Shown here: positions 22,142-34,648 of the stretch, piece after piece
Layout: the number at the start of each line of letters is the position of its first letter
Numbering within the stretch: position 1 is the first letter of the stretch
From: Mesodorylaimus sp. YZB2_4
Lineage: Eukaryota; Nematoda; Enoplea; Dorylaimida; Dorylaimidae
Direction of reading: 5' to 3'
NCBI GenBank assembly: GCA_030248295.1
Contig: JASANH010000965.1
Span: 476,715-540,714 of the forward strand
Length of the DNA: 64,000 nt
Translations under genes and position numbers: made by a program
The notes under the pieces: model-generated
What the model was told of the DNA's origin: nothing
Seen by the model: only the letters and a program-made list of their open reading frames with translations
Database searches by the model: none

Positions 22142-23208
22142 ATTTCGACGAGCGGGAGATGTCCTCTTGGCTGCAGTCAATTCCTCTTACCCACTAGTTC
22201 ATTTTCTAGCTCGAGGGATCACCCGCCCTTCGTTAAGCAAATGCACTGCCTACCCCTCGACACACGTCCTATAAACATGCCTGTTCAAAAATAAATGGGC
22301 CCGGAATTCAAAACGCGTTTATAATCTCGCCTCGGCCTCGCTTCATATGGACGCATAAATTAGGGGCTCGGAAAAGTTAAATCGATTTCCCAAACGCCTT
22401 TCTTTTCTTACTGCCTTCTTTCACGCTCAGTGGCATCGACTAGCATAGCCTCCACTATCAACCCCACCCTTACACAAACCTCATAGTAGCTTATTTTCAA
22501 ATTGATTAGGCTTTTTAGTATCAAGCACGATCACCCTCTCGGACCCACCATCACTGATCGTGAGATGTTTGCAGCTCCCAAAAACCTCCCCTTCGCACTG
22601 CCACTTCCGGTGGGGGGTAATAAGGCCGGCGGGAGAGTCCTTACAGAAGGACTGAAGTAAAGACAGCTCGGTTGAGAAGCTGCGTGTGGCCAGCATGACC
22701 GTCGCGTAGCAACCGTTCTTGGCTTGAGCTAATCCCGCCATTTTGTGGCAAATAGCTAGTAGAAACGAGGGCTAGGAATAGAGGCGAGCGAGGAGTCTTA
22801 CACGGAATCATTGCGTCAAATGGCATTACATAAGCCATGTAAGCACTCTGATGGATACACAGCTAAGGTGCAGCGGAAGCCCCTTCGTCACAAATTGCTT
22901 CGGAGGCTTATCTTTTGATGCACATTTCTCGAACGAGGGGCTGCCTCTCTGGACTACCTTTTCTAAAGCGTAAAAATAAGCATAGTAAAAGACTATACTA
23001 ACCGCATATTATACCCCACAAATTTTTGCAAAGCCAAAGATATTCAAGGTCCACTTTCACAGTCACCTAAAACACGTACTAACTCTTAGGACATCCCTAG
23101 TCCTAACGCTCTGATCGTCCTGCAGTAACCTCCTACGCATCCCAGCTGACTGTAAGTGACCCCTGCATCCGCCCACACATGACTCCTTTCACCATCATTC
23201 GATCATCA
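22142..23208. other. Intergenic, no supported gene
   Basis: A minus-strand frame at 22481-22741 (starts MAGLAQAKNGCY) has no recognisable domain or splice context and is not called. The rest shows no signal. Confidence 0.4.
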
Positions 23209-25916
23209 TTATTGCTTCATCGACGCGACTCTCATCATTTCATCAAAATGACGCTTGCCAGCAATGTGCAATATTCCATCTAAAACAGTTCCATGTACTT
23301 CGCCCAGTATTCAAATTTCACAGTCCTTACCTCCATAACTTTTCGGCATGACCTTTCTGACTGGCTTACCATCGCCACTCAAGAAGGTAAAATAAAAAGT
23401 ATTGGTGGTGTCCAGATCTCCCCCTTCGATATTGCCCACTTCAGCATGCACTCGAACTTGCATTTGATTGCCGTGAGTGTAGCAGATCTGGAAGTACAAA
23501 TATGTGCGCTGAATAGCTCTTGCGGAGGACCTCCACTTTACGACCAGATGGGTGCCATCTACAGAGCAAACACTGAACCAAGTACGGGCAATGTCCGGGC
23601 GCCAATGAGACAGGACAATTTAAAATTGCCCACCATCGGACTGCTTTTGACGAAGAAACCCAGGGAGGCAGTCTTTTCCTAGACTGGTGGGAAACAAAGC
23701 ATGCGCAGGGGACCCATGACAACTTTTCAATCAGCCAAGCCTGTCGTGCACTTCAACCACCCAGCCAGGCCTGGGATGTCCTGCCTGATGTACAGTACAG
23801 TACTATATGTGCTGCAAGTTCAAGCCCTCCAAAGCTCTTTTGTCCTCCAAGTGGGTCCAGTTGGGTGACCTCCGGCCTTTGACTGGGCAGCTATCCTAAT
23901 TTCACCCCGAATGACTGTAAATATCTTCCCACTCAGGGGCCTAGACACGAGGTGGCCCTTGCCTCACGCTCGTTCATGTTTTGACCAATGACTGTTCTCG
24001 TTCGTCAAGCAAGGCATACCTCGGAAGACAAGTAAAGTAGTTTGCCGATGTCCACAGGCTTTCGGAACATGATGTCGTCGACAGCAAGTGCAATTGGATG
24101 ACTAGAACTAAAAGACCAAAAACTGATAAGATTCGGTCAAGAAACTGTGCAGAAATAGTTACCTGAATGATGCAGCGTTGGCCCAGGCAAGCTCGAAGGC
24201 TGATCGCATAAGAAATCCACCAAATATCTTATTGTATAAATTGCGTTGCTGTAAACAGAAAAGTATCCTTGGTGGACATAAGAGTACAGAAAGCACTCAG
24301 AAAATGAGTGCCTGACACGGACCAAGCTGGACAAAGATGTGATGTTTTCTCCAACTTATTGTCAGCTAGAGACTCACCTAGACGCGCTGGATGCGCAAGA
24401 GTGTAGCCACTGGCAAGGGAACCTAGGAGAGCGTCTTCATGAATTTGAGCTCGAGTTTGATGCAGAAACATGAGCTCCCTACGTAGTTTCTAGGAATCGC
24501 CTTCTATCTGATAGTAAGAGACCCTGCATCCGAAAGCACATCGGTCATACCATCCATCGCCCCTAGCTCAGCCAGCTCACCCATCTTTCCTGTTGCTACT
24601 CTCAGAATGGGTGTGACACACACACACAACAGTACAGCCGTACAGACTCGCAAGACATAATCACGGTAACTTACCTGAGGAAAGCATATGATCACATTCT
24701 TCAGTTTACAGTCTTCGATCCAGACATGACTCGCGGGCAGAATGCGGTGTCTGAAGCTGTGGATCCTAAAATGGTCATACGCATTACAGCTCCTGCTCAA
24801 TCCTCATTTGTGAGCCGCTCGGCCCTGGCCTAAAACTCGACTCACTTCGGGTCTAGCGTTTGTACGAACAAGTCGTGTAACCATGCCGTCTCCGCGGGTG
24901 TAGGCGGCATTTTCAACAAGGACTGTTGCTTTTGATGAAGCCGTTGATCTTTGGCTTCTAAAACGAGAATCTCGCAGGTAGAGGTTCACTGAAAATACAC
25001 TTCCTATTACCTTCACCCAATCGATACATCTCCTTTTCTTCTGGGGTTTCCGGTTTCAACGGGTGGATAGGGACGGGTCTAAAACAGCTTCTGTCTCTCT
25101 TTTACCACATTACCAAACGCTACAAGGGTGAAGGGTGTGCAAGGTGGACGCCTAACCCACTCGACCACAAGCCGCGTGGGGAACAGAGGTATCAAAACCC
25201 GAACACTGTACAGTGCCTTCATGCCAGTGCCGAACACAGTACTTTTGCGTAGCGGGATCAATAGCCACCATCACGAATTTAGCCTCCAATAACAAATTGC
25301 CCTCATCTGCCGGCCCACGTTTTGTCTCTGGTGCTGCTTCTTGCAAGAGACGTATGGTGGCTTCCAAACTCGATCGACCAGTCCAACTCACTTCGCCGTC
25401 AAATACAATATCGTGATCAGCACTAATACGGCGAGGAAATAAGGCTAAAATGAGACAGCACAACTCTATGTTAGGCACACAGTGACAGAACAACCACTCG
25501 CACCTATTCGATCAACGCAAGCCGTCACCAGCGCCATGGGATGATGAATCGGCTCGCGACCCATTAGTGCGCCCGTTTGGTTGTGGCGGTAGGATAGCCA
25601 TCCTAAAAAGGAACCTATGCGCTCCTGAAACATCAACCAGAGTAGTTGACCCCCTTCCCCCAGGGCGATAAACCTCACAGTCGCCATGGACCACACAGCT
25701 GGAGAGGCGAGGGCACAAAAGCTGTAAAGGGTCCCCCTTTACTCACCAGCGAAAGAGTCCAAATCCTCGAGTAGCAAACCGAATCGCACATGACCCAAGA
25801 AATTCCTGTATTTGTCTCGCAAGTGTGCATTGCTCGCCAAAGGTAGGATCGCTTTGGTGTGACTGTCCGACGGGCTACGCGGAGCAAGGTTCTCCAATGC
25901 TGATGGATCTGGACGG
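23209..25916 (-). CDS. Acyl-CoA thioesterase, ACOT9-like, 5' exon(s) not found
   Basis: Hydrolyses acyl-CoA to free acid and CoA; ACOT9 relatives are mitochondrial double-hotdog enzymes. Exons in order, phases all consistent: 25747-25916, 25504-25602, 25243-25444, 25011-25078, 24846-24957, 24675-24765, 24163-24248, 24020-24101, 23331-23487, 23209-23279 (stop TAA). Hotdog 1 reads LRDKYRNFLGHVRFGLLLED, then HHPMALVTACVDRI, then GEVSWTGRSSLEATIRLL and AKFVMVAIDP. A linker with KPETPEEKEMYRLGE follows. Hotdog 2 reads RILPASHVWIEDCKLKNVII, then NKIFGGFLMRSAFELAWANA, then ALAVDDIMFRKPVDIGKLLY, ending with TNTFYFTFLS, VRKVMPKSYG and GKRHFDEMM. The N-terminal targeting exon should lie above 25916 but was not identified; candidates near 26450-26880 were not convincing. 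Confidence 0.92.
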
Positions 25917-26016
25917 CTGTAATCAGTTAAACGTTATTGACTGTGGACACACTACTGTATGGTTCACGACCCTCAACCTTTTTCGTGCAGCTGAGGTGAG
26001 GTGAGAGGTATATAGT

Positions 26017-26362
26017 CCAGCATCGACCGATTCGACCCTAGTCCTTAGGCCTGGATACAAATCCTGATCCGATCCGCTTCGAAAAATAGAAGGTAGATAA
26101 GGATGACGTGTTTGGCACTGCTGTCTCACCAACCTGCCATGCTTCCTCGCTGTCACTCTCTGTCAGTCCACTCCAAAGGACATAGGAGAGCTAACAAGCA
26201 TCTAAAGCGGGATTAATTACTGATTTGAGAGAGGAAATGGGATTTTCTCGTTGTAGTTCGTCACATTTAATCGTTTCCCATCAGATAAAGCGCAAAAATA
26301 TTAGTTGCCGATCCAGCAGCTGGATCGGGAGCCGATCCACCCCTCGGATCAGTGGATGCTGG
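26017..26362. mobile_element. GATC-rich inverted-repeat element (hAT-like MITE)
   Basis: 346 bp bounded by CCAGCATCGACCGATTC and GGATCAGTGGATGCTGG, imperfect inverted ends. Flanks TATATAGT (left) and AATATAGT (right) look like an 8-bp duplication with one mismatch. Related pieces (CTCCAAAGGACATAGGAGAGCT, GACAGCGAGGAAGCATG) recur at 27385-28080 in both orientations. Confidence 0.6.
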
Positions 26363-27384
26363 AATATAGTGTCCTCCATAAAGACAGGATATAAATAATT
26401 ACTGTAAATAATGTACTCATTTAGTTTCCTTTCAGAACCCATTTGAATTTCAAATTCTTCCCCTTCGGGTAATTTCAAACTTTTCGAAAATGTTGTACTT
26501 TGACTGCAATCTTTCCATCGTCTCAAGCAGACGCGACTTTCATAAATCCCACAACAGTCGAGACAGCTTGAACGATCATCACACTGTTACATGCACGCGC
26601 CAAAATTGGTCAAGTTTTTGAAAAAGGTCTCTCTGACTCCTTTACAGGAAACCCAGGGAAATGCTGACCCCGCTCCCTGCTTGGCTTTGCACTACAGTGG
26701 GGAGCCCCAGGCGCAGGCTCGTGGCAAGTGATGGGGTAATCGATCTCCTGCAGACAATACAAATACGACTTCGCCCGCACAGGTTTGTTGGCTGCTACAG
26801 CTTCTCCGTGCAACAGTAACCGCGCATTACCAGACGGGGCGTGGTGTACAAAATGCCACTTGGGAAATACGAGTGGCATCCCATCAGGAAGCTCAGCTAC
26901 AGGTCAGCGGAAAAACAATTTTCCAAGACATGGGGAGGGTAGGGGTAAAAAAAGTTTGCCTAAAATTACAGCTTAATCGCATACGACGTCGTATTTGAAC
27001 TGCCCCTGTCCCCTTTAGAAATCCAGACTAGTGGGGCGACAAAAGGTTTAGTCGTTTCGACTCGCTACGCTACACTTAGGGACAAATCCTTTTTTTGGGA
27101 ACCCTGCTAAAACCTGAAACTTATTTGATGACATCTCCCAGCCAAATTTCGGAATACTGTCAAAACTAGCGTAGAGTGCAGACGAGAACATGTGTGTGTA
27201 GGAGGAGGATGTTCTGAACCACATGCGAGTAAATACTTCCAGACACTCAAATGATATCCCAAAGAACTTTATTAGTTTGAGGCTGGGAAACTGTTCGAGG
27301 GGGTAATTTAATTTCCAGAAGTGTAACTGTGATTATCACGGCCCCGCTATCACTCAAGGCCGAGGTGCAGATCTTGCAATGCGT
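26363..27384. other. Intergenic, no supported gene
   Basis: A minus-strand frame at 26610-26879 reads MPLVFPKWHFVHHAP. It might be a missing 5' exon of the thioesterase gene, but no family motif is seen. Nothing else is recognised. Confidence 0.35.
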
Positions 27385-28080
27385 GCAACCAGTATCGATT
27401 GATCCGACCCTAGACCTGGATCCCGATCCTGATCCGATCTGCTCTAAACATGAAAGATCGATGGGGGATGACGTACTCGGCACTGCATCCTCACCAACCT
27501 GCTCCGTAAATTCCTCGCTGTCGCTCTCTGTCAGACCACTCCAAAGGCCAGCATCGATCGATTCACCGATCCGGCTGAACCGATCCGACCGACCGGTGGA
27601 TGTGATGCAACTGCTGGATCGGCCAGATCGGCAACTAATATTTTTCGCGCTTCATCTGCTGGGAAATGATAAAATGTGACAAACTATGACGAGAAAATCC
27701 CGTTTTTTCTCTCAAATCAGCATTTAATCCCGCTTAGGCGCTGCTTAGCTCTCCTGTGTCCTTTGGAGTGGTCTGACAGAGAGTGACAGCGAGGAAGCAT
27801 GACAGGTTGGTGAGGACTCAATGCCGAACACGTCATCTCATTTATCTTTTTTTAACAGCCAGATCGGATCGGGATCGGGATCCAGGCCTAAGGTCGGATC
27901 GGTCGATACTGGTCCAAAGGACATAGGAGAGCTAGTAGCGCCTTAAGCGAGAGAGTGCGCCACATTTTATCATTCTTCAGCAGATCAGCGCAAAAAATTT
28001 TAGTAGCTGATCCGACCAGGCCAGCAGTCGGATCGGATCGAAAACTGATGCATCCCTCGGATTGGTCGATGCTGGGCATG
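27385..28080. repeat. Nested GATC-rich repeat copies in both orientations
   Basis: At least three partial copies of the 26017-26362 element: about 27388-27660 (+), 27665-27905 (-), and 27905-28080 (+). They are recognised by GGATCCCGATCCTGATCCG, TCCTTTGGAGTGGTCTGACAGA and GTCGATGCTGG. Long GATCCG/GATCGG palindromic runs could fold into hairpins. Confidence 0.6.
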
Positions 28081-29897
28081 CACGGCCCATACTGTGGCTG
28101 TACAAAGTATTTTTCCACACTCACATCACAGTAAGTCCTGCCCCACAGATATGTAGACTTCAGCGCATAGCGACGAAGTACACTGAACAGTATTGATGAC
28201 CTATATACGTAAGATGGGACTAAAGTTGTCGGCCATGCATTCGTAATGGATGCAAGCTCTGCGGTAAGCATTGGAATCTTCTCACTTTTCAGCCAACTAT
28301 TTTTAACTTGGCAGGAATATCAGAACATGCTACAGCATTTATCGAATACTCTATGCTTATAAGAATGGACTATCGCCAATTAGAATAAGGTACAATTTTT
28401 AATGATTTCCTAAACTGCACGTGGCATACTCCAGGCGGTGGTCCTTTCTCCTTTCTCTGAGCCAGTATCAGAGAAAAGATCTCAAAACTCAGAAGCGATG
28501 CGTGGAAACCAAGCAAGTTCTTGCAAAGATCTAAGCAGCCTTCAAGATCTCACAAAGAGATCCTAGAACTTACTAAGAAGAGCTCATCCAAGGATCTCCC
28601 TCAGCAACTGATGATCTGCCTCATTCTTCATTGGTGATCATTTTACTCACGTCAGTCTGACAGCACAGGTGGAAAACATTGGCAGCGCCAACCTTACCAT
28701 TCTCTCCTGTATGCGGAACTTACCTAACTTTGCTCAAAGCAGCTACATGTGATTGGAGCAATGTCCGAACTGAAAAGGAGCCAAAGGAAATGTGAGTATT
28801 CTTGGGCACAGACTCTTAGGATCTACTTACCGTCCGCCACCGAAATTAAAGCAGTAGCGGTCGAAAACGATCGACAAGAACCAAAACGTAAAATTTGCAG
28901 ACCAGAGCAGTTCATTTTTCTAGCAGGCTCTATGTTATCGAAAGAACATTTTATCTACGATATATAAACGGTGGGCGGCGCCAGATTGGCGGGGAGGCTG
29001 GTGGTCGCGCTAAAAACAAAACTAGAGCCTGAAGATGTGGTCTTTGTATGCTAGAGGCGGTTTTTTAAAGCTTCTAGCGCCTGCCTGTCTGTAAAAACTT
29101 GTCTGACGATGAGAAACTGAATGAGTGAGGCATGTTAAAAAGCTACTTTGTCTCGAAAGGGAGCCTAATGACAAAGTAAAGAGAAAAGTCAATATGGAAA
29201 GGTAGCTAAACTATGTTTTGTTGTTTTTTATCCGCTTCGGCTCGCATGCGTCGCACAGCTCAAGCCTACTGTAGCCGCTCGCTAAAGCTATATCTATGTT
29301 ACAAATCACGATCAAACTGCTCGTCGCTGAGATGATTTAATCGGCATCAGGTATCGGCATTAGCGAACATGCCGATCCTGAAAGGCATAGACTGAGTTTC
29401 TAACGGACCAAATTCTAGCGATGTTGAATGTTAAATGGTCGAAACGGATTTTAGTTTAAAAAATTTCCGTTTTATCACGTCGAAACTTGCAGTCCTGTAA
29501 ATCTTCGTTCCACTCATCTACATACAAATCTTCATCATCCTGCAAATCGTTCTGTAATCTTCATTAAAAAGGAAACACGTTGCTCTCGTAAAGTCTGCAC
29601 TATTTCTCACTCATAATAAATTGGGCTTTGCAAAATCTGGAAGAATCCTTGCTTATGCGAGAATATTTTTTTTTTATTTAATAGATTTTTTAAGCATTTG
29701 GGTTTTACTCTCTCTCAACTTTCAAATTTATGCGAATATTTTAGCTTAAGCGAGTGATTAATAGTTCCAGCTTTTCATGTCTACCGCTGGAAAGCGCCAA
29801 CAATCTTACTGTGCTGATCCACTTGATCGAATCGAATCGAATCAGAGCACGTATTGCTGAACTCCGACTAGACCTAGTTTCTACCGTCTAACATACG
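28081..29897. other. Intergenic; upstream of the zinc-finger gene
   Basis: A short plus-strand frame at 28761-28967 (MSELKRSQRKCEY...FIYDI) contains an internal GTGAGT and may be a chance or a small unknown exon; it is not called. 29000-29890 is AT-rich and probably holds the promoter and leader of the next gene. Confidence 0.4.
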
Positions 29898-31678
29898 ATG
29901 TTTTCCAATCTTTCAAACGATATCAAAACAAATTTACAGCTTCTTGGGATCGATGGACGAAATGAAAGCCAAAAGATGCGGTCAGGGAAAAATGAGAATC
30001 CAAAGCACGAATGTCCGATTTGTAAAAAGGTAATGAATGCTTTTGTAAATTCTTTAATTCAAGATTCTTCGAATTCTTTGGACTTTTAGGTCTTATCCTC
30101 TAAAGGCAATCTCGTTCAACACATGGATACGCACGCAAGTCATGATGATGGAAGCGACGGCGGACGAGCGGCTACTTTCGACTGCAATATTTGCGGGAAG
30201 GGGTTCTCGCAGAAAAGGTAAATATTTCTATGTTTTGCGGTATCGGTTTTTGCGGGTGGGGAGTCTTTAAAAAATTGCTGCACACAACCTGATTTCATTC
30301 TGACCCCAATCCGTGACTGATCGATTTAGGCATTAGCAACCATAGATCACCGTCTAATCAATAATTATAACCCTGGAACGATATTAAATCCGATTTCAGA
30401 TACCTGTTGAGTCACAAGGCACGTTGTCCATCGACGAAAAAAGTAGCCAAGAAAACGCATCATTGCGGACTATGCGGCAAGATCTTCTCTCGCCTCAGCC
30501 ATCTCCGTCGTCACGAATCTCATCATCTTAAACATAATTCGTTTGTATGTACCATTTGCAATCGTTCATTCATCCAGCAACATCATTTGGAACGGCATTT
30601 TCGATCGCAAACTCATCGACGGAATGAAGTTCACCTGCAAGCTGCATCTCAAGACCAAGCGTCTTCGTCTTCGCTGACAGGAACGGGAGTGCAAAAGCCC
30701 GTAACCGGGGCATATATGCTTCCCCAACGTCATAAATGTCCGTTTTGTCCGAAATCATTTCCTACTGCGTGGGAGTTGCAGAGACATTGGCGAACTGTGC
30801 ATCCCTATGCCATCAAACGCTCAGTTAGGTCTGGTAAGTACAAGTACTTGAGTCTTTATCATTTTTTCCTGAAGATATTTTTTGCAGGTTCAATCACTGA
30901 GCAACAACCGCAACCAGCCAAGACAATCTTTTTGCTAAAATGCACTCGTTGCGGTGTTCGATTCGACAATGATCTCTTGTACCAGAACCATATCGAATGG
31001 CATCGTGGAGAAAGACCGTACAAATGCGAGACGTGTAATTCTGCGTTTCATCGTCGCTTGGAATTGGACACTCATAATTCAGCCAAGCACGGGTATGGAT
31101 GGATGTTCGAATGCGTGCAATGCGAGCTCAAGTTTGCGCAACGAGTAGAAATCGATCGTCATTTGAAAACAAGCCATTCTTTGCCATCAAGTTCACGAAT
31201 CGAAAAAGGACGACTAAAAAATTCGAGACGACAGAAATTGGATGTGGAAGGGTCATTGATGCGATGCAAATATTGCGGGGTAGAGACGCATGGCATTGGA
31301 GATTACCGTGAGCATATTGCGCAGGAACATTTTAGGAAGGTGTTCATTGATGAATCTAATTCGACAACTAGTTCCGAGGGTCCAAACGATGGGGTGGAAG
31401 CAGTGCACTCAGCGTCGGACGGAAGTCAGCAATCGAACATGGTCAAGATAGTGGTCACGATTGCACCCGATTCAGATCCAGTGAAAATGTTGAGGCTAGG
31501 TCCGGCATTACCAGCATGGTTAGTCAAGTTGCAACCCTCATATGCGATGTTGGATGTGGCACTTGATGGACAAGCTTTAGCTGCTGGAGAAAGCATAGTC
31601 ATAGAGTTGCCTGTTTCTGAATCAGTTACGAGAGATGACATAATGGCCAAGAGCCTTCAGGTTTTTTATTCGGGATAG
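29898..31678 (+). CDS. C2H2 zinc-finger protein, nine fingers, four exons
   Basis: Exons 29898-30029, 30090-30217, 30400-30833 and 30888-31678, all GT-AG and in phase. Nine C2H2-type units in order begin CPICKK, CNICGKGFS, CGLCGKIFS, CTICNRSF, CPFCPKSF, CTRCGVRF, CETCNSAF, CVQCELKF and CKYCGVE. The second ends HKARC (His-Cys) and the last has the atypical spacing CKYCGVETHGIGDYREHIAQEH. Linkers such as HRGERPYKC match the canonical TGEKPY type. After the fingers come an Ser/Asp-rich stretch and a C-terminal block of about 90 residues rich in Val/Leu (MVKIVVTIAPDSDPVKMLRL) without a known fold. It is probably a DNA-binding nuclear factor; the target is unknown. The third intron is 54 bases and has no stop in frame, so a version keeping it adds 18 residues. 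Confidence 0.9.
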
Positions 31679-31837
31679 TTTAATTGAGAAATATTATTAA
31701 AGTAAACACCGGTTCTTTGAAGCGAGGCTACTTTGTTGAATTGAATTTCTTGTTGTGATCGCCAAACGTAGACCATTTTAAATTAACAGCGTGCTGCAAT
31801 AAGTAAGTTGATGTGCAGGCCTTAGTCTACTTATAAC

Positions 31838-31843
31838 AATAAA
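31838..31843 (+). terminator. Polyadenylation signal AATAAA for the zinc-finger gene
   Basis: Consensus AATAAA 160 bases after the stop codon and before the next gene's start at 32036. Position and sequence fit a cleavage signal; use is inferred. Confidence 0.5.
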
Positions 31844-32035
31844 ACCGCAGTATGTGCGTTTCGGCTGGCTGGATCCATTTTTTATGGCTACATTTGGGCA
31901 TGTGTACCTCCACCCAAAAGTCCTTCGCTTTGTTTTCGGTTCGCTGCTGTGGTGTCCTTCGATCTTAGCGTTTGTTGATTTCTTTTCGAGTCTTTGAAAT
32001 CGCTTGAGCTAATATTTTGTTGATTCAAAGCGGAA
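31844..32035 (+). promoter_or_regulatory. Short intergenic leader of the SR-protein gene
   Basis: Fewer than 200 bases separate the upstream polyadenylation signal from the SR-protein ATG, so its promoter and 5' UTR must be compact. Same-strand spacing this tight could also reflect an operon with trans-splicing; TTTGTTGATTTCTTTTCGAG at about 31971 is a pyrimidine-rich candidate tract. Neither is proven. Confidence 0.35.
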
Positions 32036-34221
32036 ATGTGCACTCGTCTTTATGTTGGCCGTTTGCCTTATCGGGCGACCGAGCGCGACGTGGAACGGTT
32101 CTTCCGTGGTTACGGCCGAATCCGTGAAGTTATCTTGAAAAATGGTTACTGTTTCGTCGATATGGAAGATTATCAGGAGGCCGAAGACGCCGTGTACGAT
32201 TTGAATGGCAAGGAACTGATGAATGAAAAGTAAGTTGGCACTTCTTCACTTTCTCCCCCAATATGCTGGATTTAGGCGTAGTCTTGACCTTAGGCTTAGG
32301 CTAGGGTGGACTGGATTCAAGAGATTGGGGGACAAACTGCAAAAGCGTCAAGGAAAGGGGGTTATGCATTTGGCCTCTGTGCAGTACCTGCTGTAGATCT
32401 AGTGCACCGCTACAGTTGGCTCGCTGGTAAGCTTCTTCATGGATTGGTGCTCGGTAGTATATTGCGCGAGCAGTAGTGGCGAGGAGCAGTAGACTTAATG
32501 AGATCCCTAGTATGAAATATGTTTCAACAAGATTGACTTATAATGTGTCTTTTTCAGACTGATCATAGAGATCGCGAAGGGGACACCACATGGCCGGGAT
32601 CGCTACAATTGGCGCCCACAGCCTGTCCCACCGACAAGTGGGCATCGTCGTCATCGTTCCCGATCCCGTTCACGCGACAGATCTCGTGACAGACGCGATA
32701 GGTAAGGATTTATAAACATTAACTGTTTTGATGCTTCGCGAATCACTGTTTGTTTTTCCTGTTTTAGCAAAAGCTATCGCCTGGTTGTTGAAAACTTATC
32801 AAGCAGAGTTTCGTGGCAAGTGAGTTCCCTTCCTTTGGACTTTTAAAGCCTTTACAAAGTTTTTTGTGCCAAATTCTGACCAAATTTAATCCTCGTGGAT
32901 TTCCGCTCACTCTAGTAATTTTTGTTTGCGAATACGGTTTTTATTTTATTTTCAAGCGGTTCGCACCGTGTGCAATAATTGCTTCCGCACAATGAACAAT
33001 ATGCGAGCTTCATCTCAGCTCATCGCATCACCAGCTATCAGTTTCCCTTGGCTCGATTCAACACTGTGCGGCTCGGGTCAACAAGCAGCCTTCTTCCATC
33101 CAAGCGCAAACCAAATCCAATATTCAGCCACCGCAGGCGCAATTTTCAAACAAACCAAGACAAGGGTCAATTTTGAGCCATCTCAATTTCAACATTTTTC
33201 GTCGCGCCGTACGCGACTAAGCAGTACGCGATAGTTCCTTGTCTGAGTTTCTTGCGGGGCTGGTCAAAATCGTGGGCTTGCACTTGGAATCCGGTCCATT
33301 CCTTTATCCCTTTATGGCTGCTGGGTACGAGGTTTTTGGAGAGTAGCGGGTTTTCATCGTGCGGAAAACAGTGCTTCATTGATCTTGCGCTGTGCTGCGC
33401 TGAGCCATGACATGGTAGGGATCGCACTGGTGTGGTCTGAGAAAAGCGCATCTTCTGTCATAGTTGAGCGATCTTGCCCTCTCTAAGGCAGCTTAATAAG
33501 GACCTAATGATAACTTACATGATTTCGCAGGACTTGAAAGACCTTTTTCGTCAAGTGGGCGAAGTTGTGCACGTGAATGCGCATGGGCGTCATAAGAATG
33601 AAGGGTGAGATGACCTTCTTTCATTGTGTTCTTTGGTTGAATTTTTTACTTCTGATTTCAGTGTTGTGGAATTCGCATCGTCGGCTGATATGAAAGCAGC
33701 AATAAAAAAGTACGATGGACACGAATTGCAAGGACGAAAGATCAAAGTTTTTGAGGACAGAGAAAGCAGCCGTCGACGTCGTTCACGTAGCTCGCGCCGT
33801 GATCGCGATCGCAGTCGTTCGAGATCCAAGTCTCGCAGGTACAGCTTTTTAATTTGGTTTTCATGTATTTGCTTAACATTTGTTTTTCTAGTCGCACTCG
33901 TTCTCGTTCCAAATCGGGCTCGCCGAAAGATCGTCGCCGATCGAAGTCCGAAGATGATAAGAACAAGGATGGGGAAAAGAAGAGATCTAAATCCCCGTCG
34001 GATCGTCGCTCTCGATCTCGTAGCTGTTCTATCAACGACAACGACAAGCGTCGTCGTTCTGAAAGCAACGATAAGCGTTCTGTTTCTCCACAATCTATGA
34101 ATGACGATGATGAGGTGAGTCAGATTATTGTTTGTGTACTTGGGTTGTAATTCTGAAATATGGCACATTTTAGAAGAATGGCAATGGTGACAACACGAAC
34201 GACGCTCCACTTTCGGAATAA
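32036..34221 (+). CDS. SR splicing factor with two RRMs (SRSF4/5/6, nematode rsp type)
   Basis: Nuclear RNA-binding protein that marks exons and recruits the spliceosome. Exons 32036-32229, 32558-32701, 32768-32819, 33531-33604, 33662-33838, 33892-34114 and 34174-34221 join in phase. RRM1 starts at residue 4 (TRLYVGRLPYRATERDVE; RNP1-like GYCFVDMED). A Gly/Arg/Ser hinge follows. RRM2 (SYRLVVENLS) carries SWQDLKD, the signature of the pseudo-RRM, split by the 711-base intron exactly after SWQ. The C-terminus is an RS domain (RSRSRSKSRR, SRTRSRSKSGSPKDRRRSKS, RRSRSRSCS) ending APLSE. Such genes commonly regulate their own splicing; the long intron at 32820-33530 is where an alternative exon would be expected. 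Confidence 0.95.
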
Positions 34222-34412
34222 AGCGGGACCTGTCTGGTTGACAATTTTTAAACCCATCGTTACCCCGTCACGTACCTTTATCTGCAGTTGGTGGGTGTGC
34301 CACATGCATTATTCATGATGTGTTTTGGTAGATTTTTTGTGAAGCAAGCGCACTGGCGCTTAGTAAGGAAATGCTATTTTCAGGTAACAGCTTTGTGTAT
34401 GCTGGTTTTGTC

Positions 34413-34418
34413 AATAAA
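34413..34418 (+). terminator. Polyadenylation signal AATAAA after the SR gene
   Basis: AATAAA about 190 bases after the stop. An earlier AATAAA overlaps the stop codon itself (about 34217) and is less likely to be used. Confidence 0.45.
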
Positions 34419-34648
34419 ATATGAGGAGCCATCATTTTCGTTACTCGTGCTTCTTAGCAGGGAGGAGCTTAGGTAAGTGGCTGGGCCTCTTCTAGTTTTG
34501 AATTTGCCGCTATTATGCAGTAAAGAGCCTAGTTCGTGCGCGTTACAGACGTCCGCTACTTTCCCGCCCGCTACGAAATGAATACGATACGAAGTGGTTC
34601 TGTGGTGTTTTCGTTCTGTAGTTCAACCTTTATGTTGAAAAAGAAGAA

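Noticed and set aside
24368..24490. Minus-strand candidate exon (KLRRELMFLHQTRAQIHED) inside the thioesterase gene
   Set aside because: It has AG/GT edges, but the exons on either side already join in phase to give an uninterrupted hotdog domain; including it would break the phase.
28761..28967. Small gene MSELKRSQRK...
   Set aside because: The internal GTGAGT gives a stop when spliced to the nearest acceptor and no family is recognised; left as unsupported.
32926..33234. Independent gene in the long SR intron
   Set aside because: Frames here are short and overlapping in two phases; more likely intron sequence or an alternative exon.
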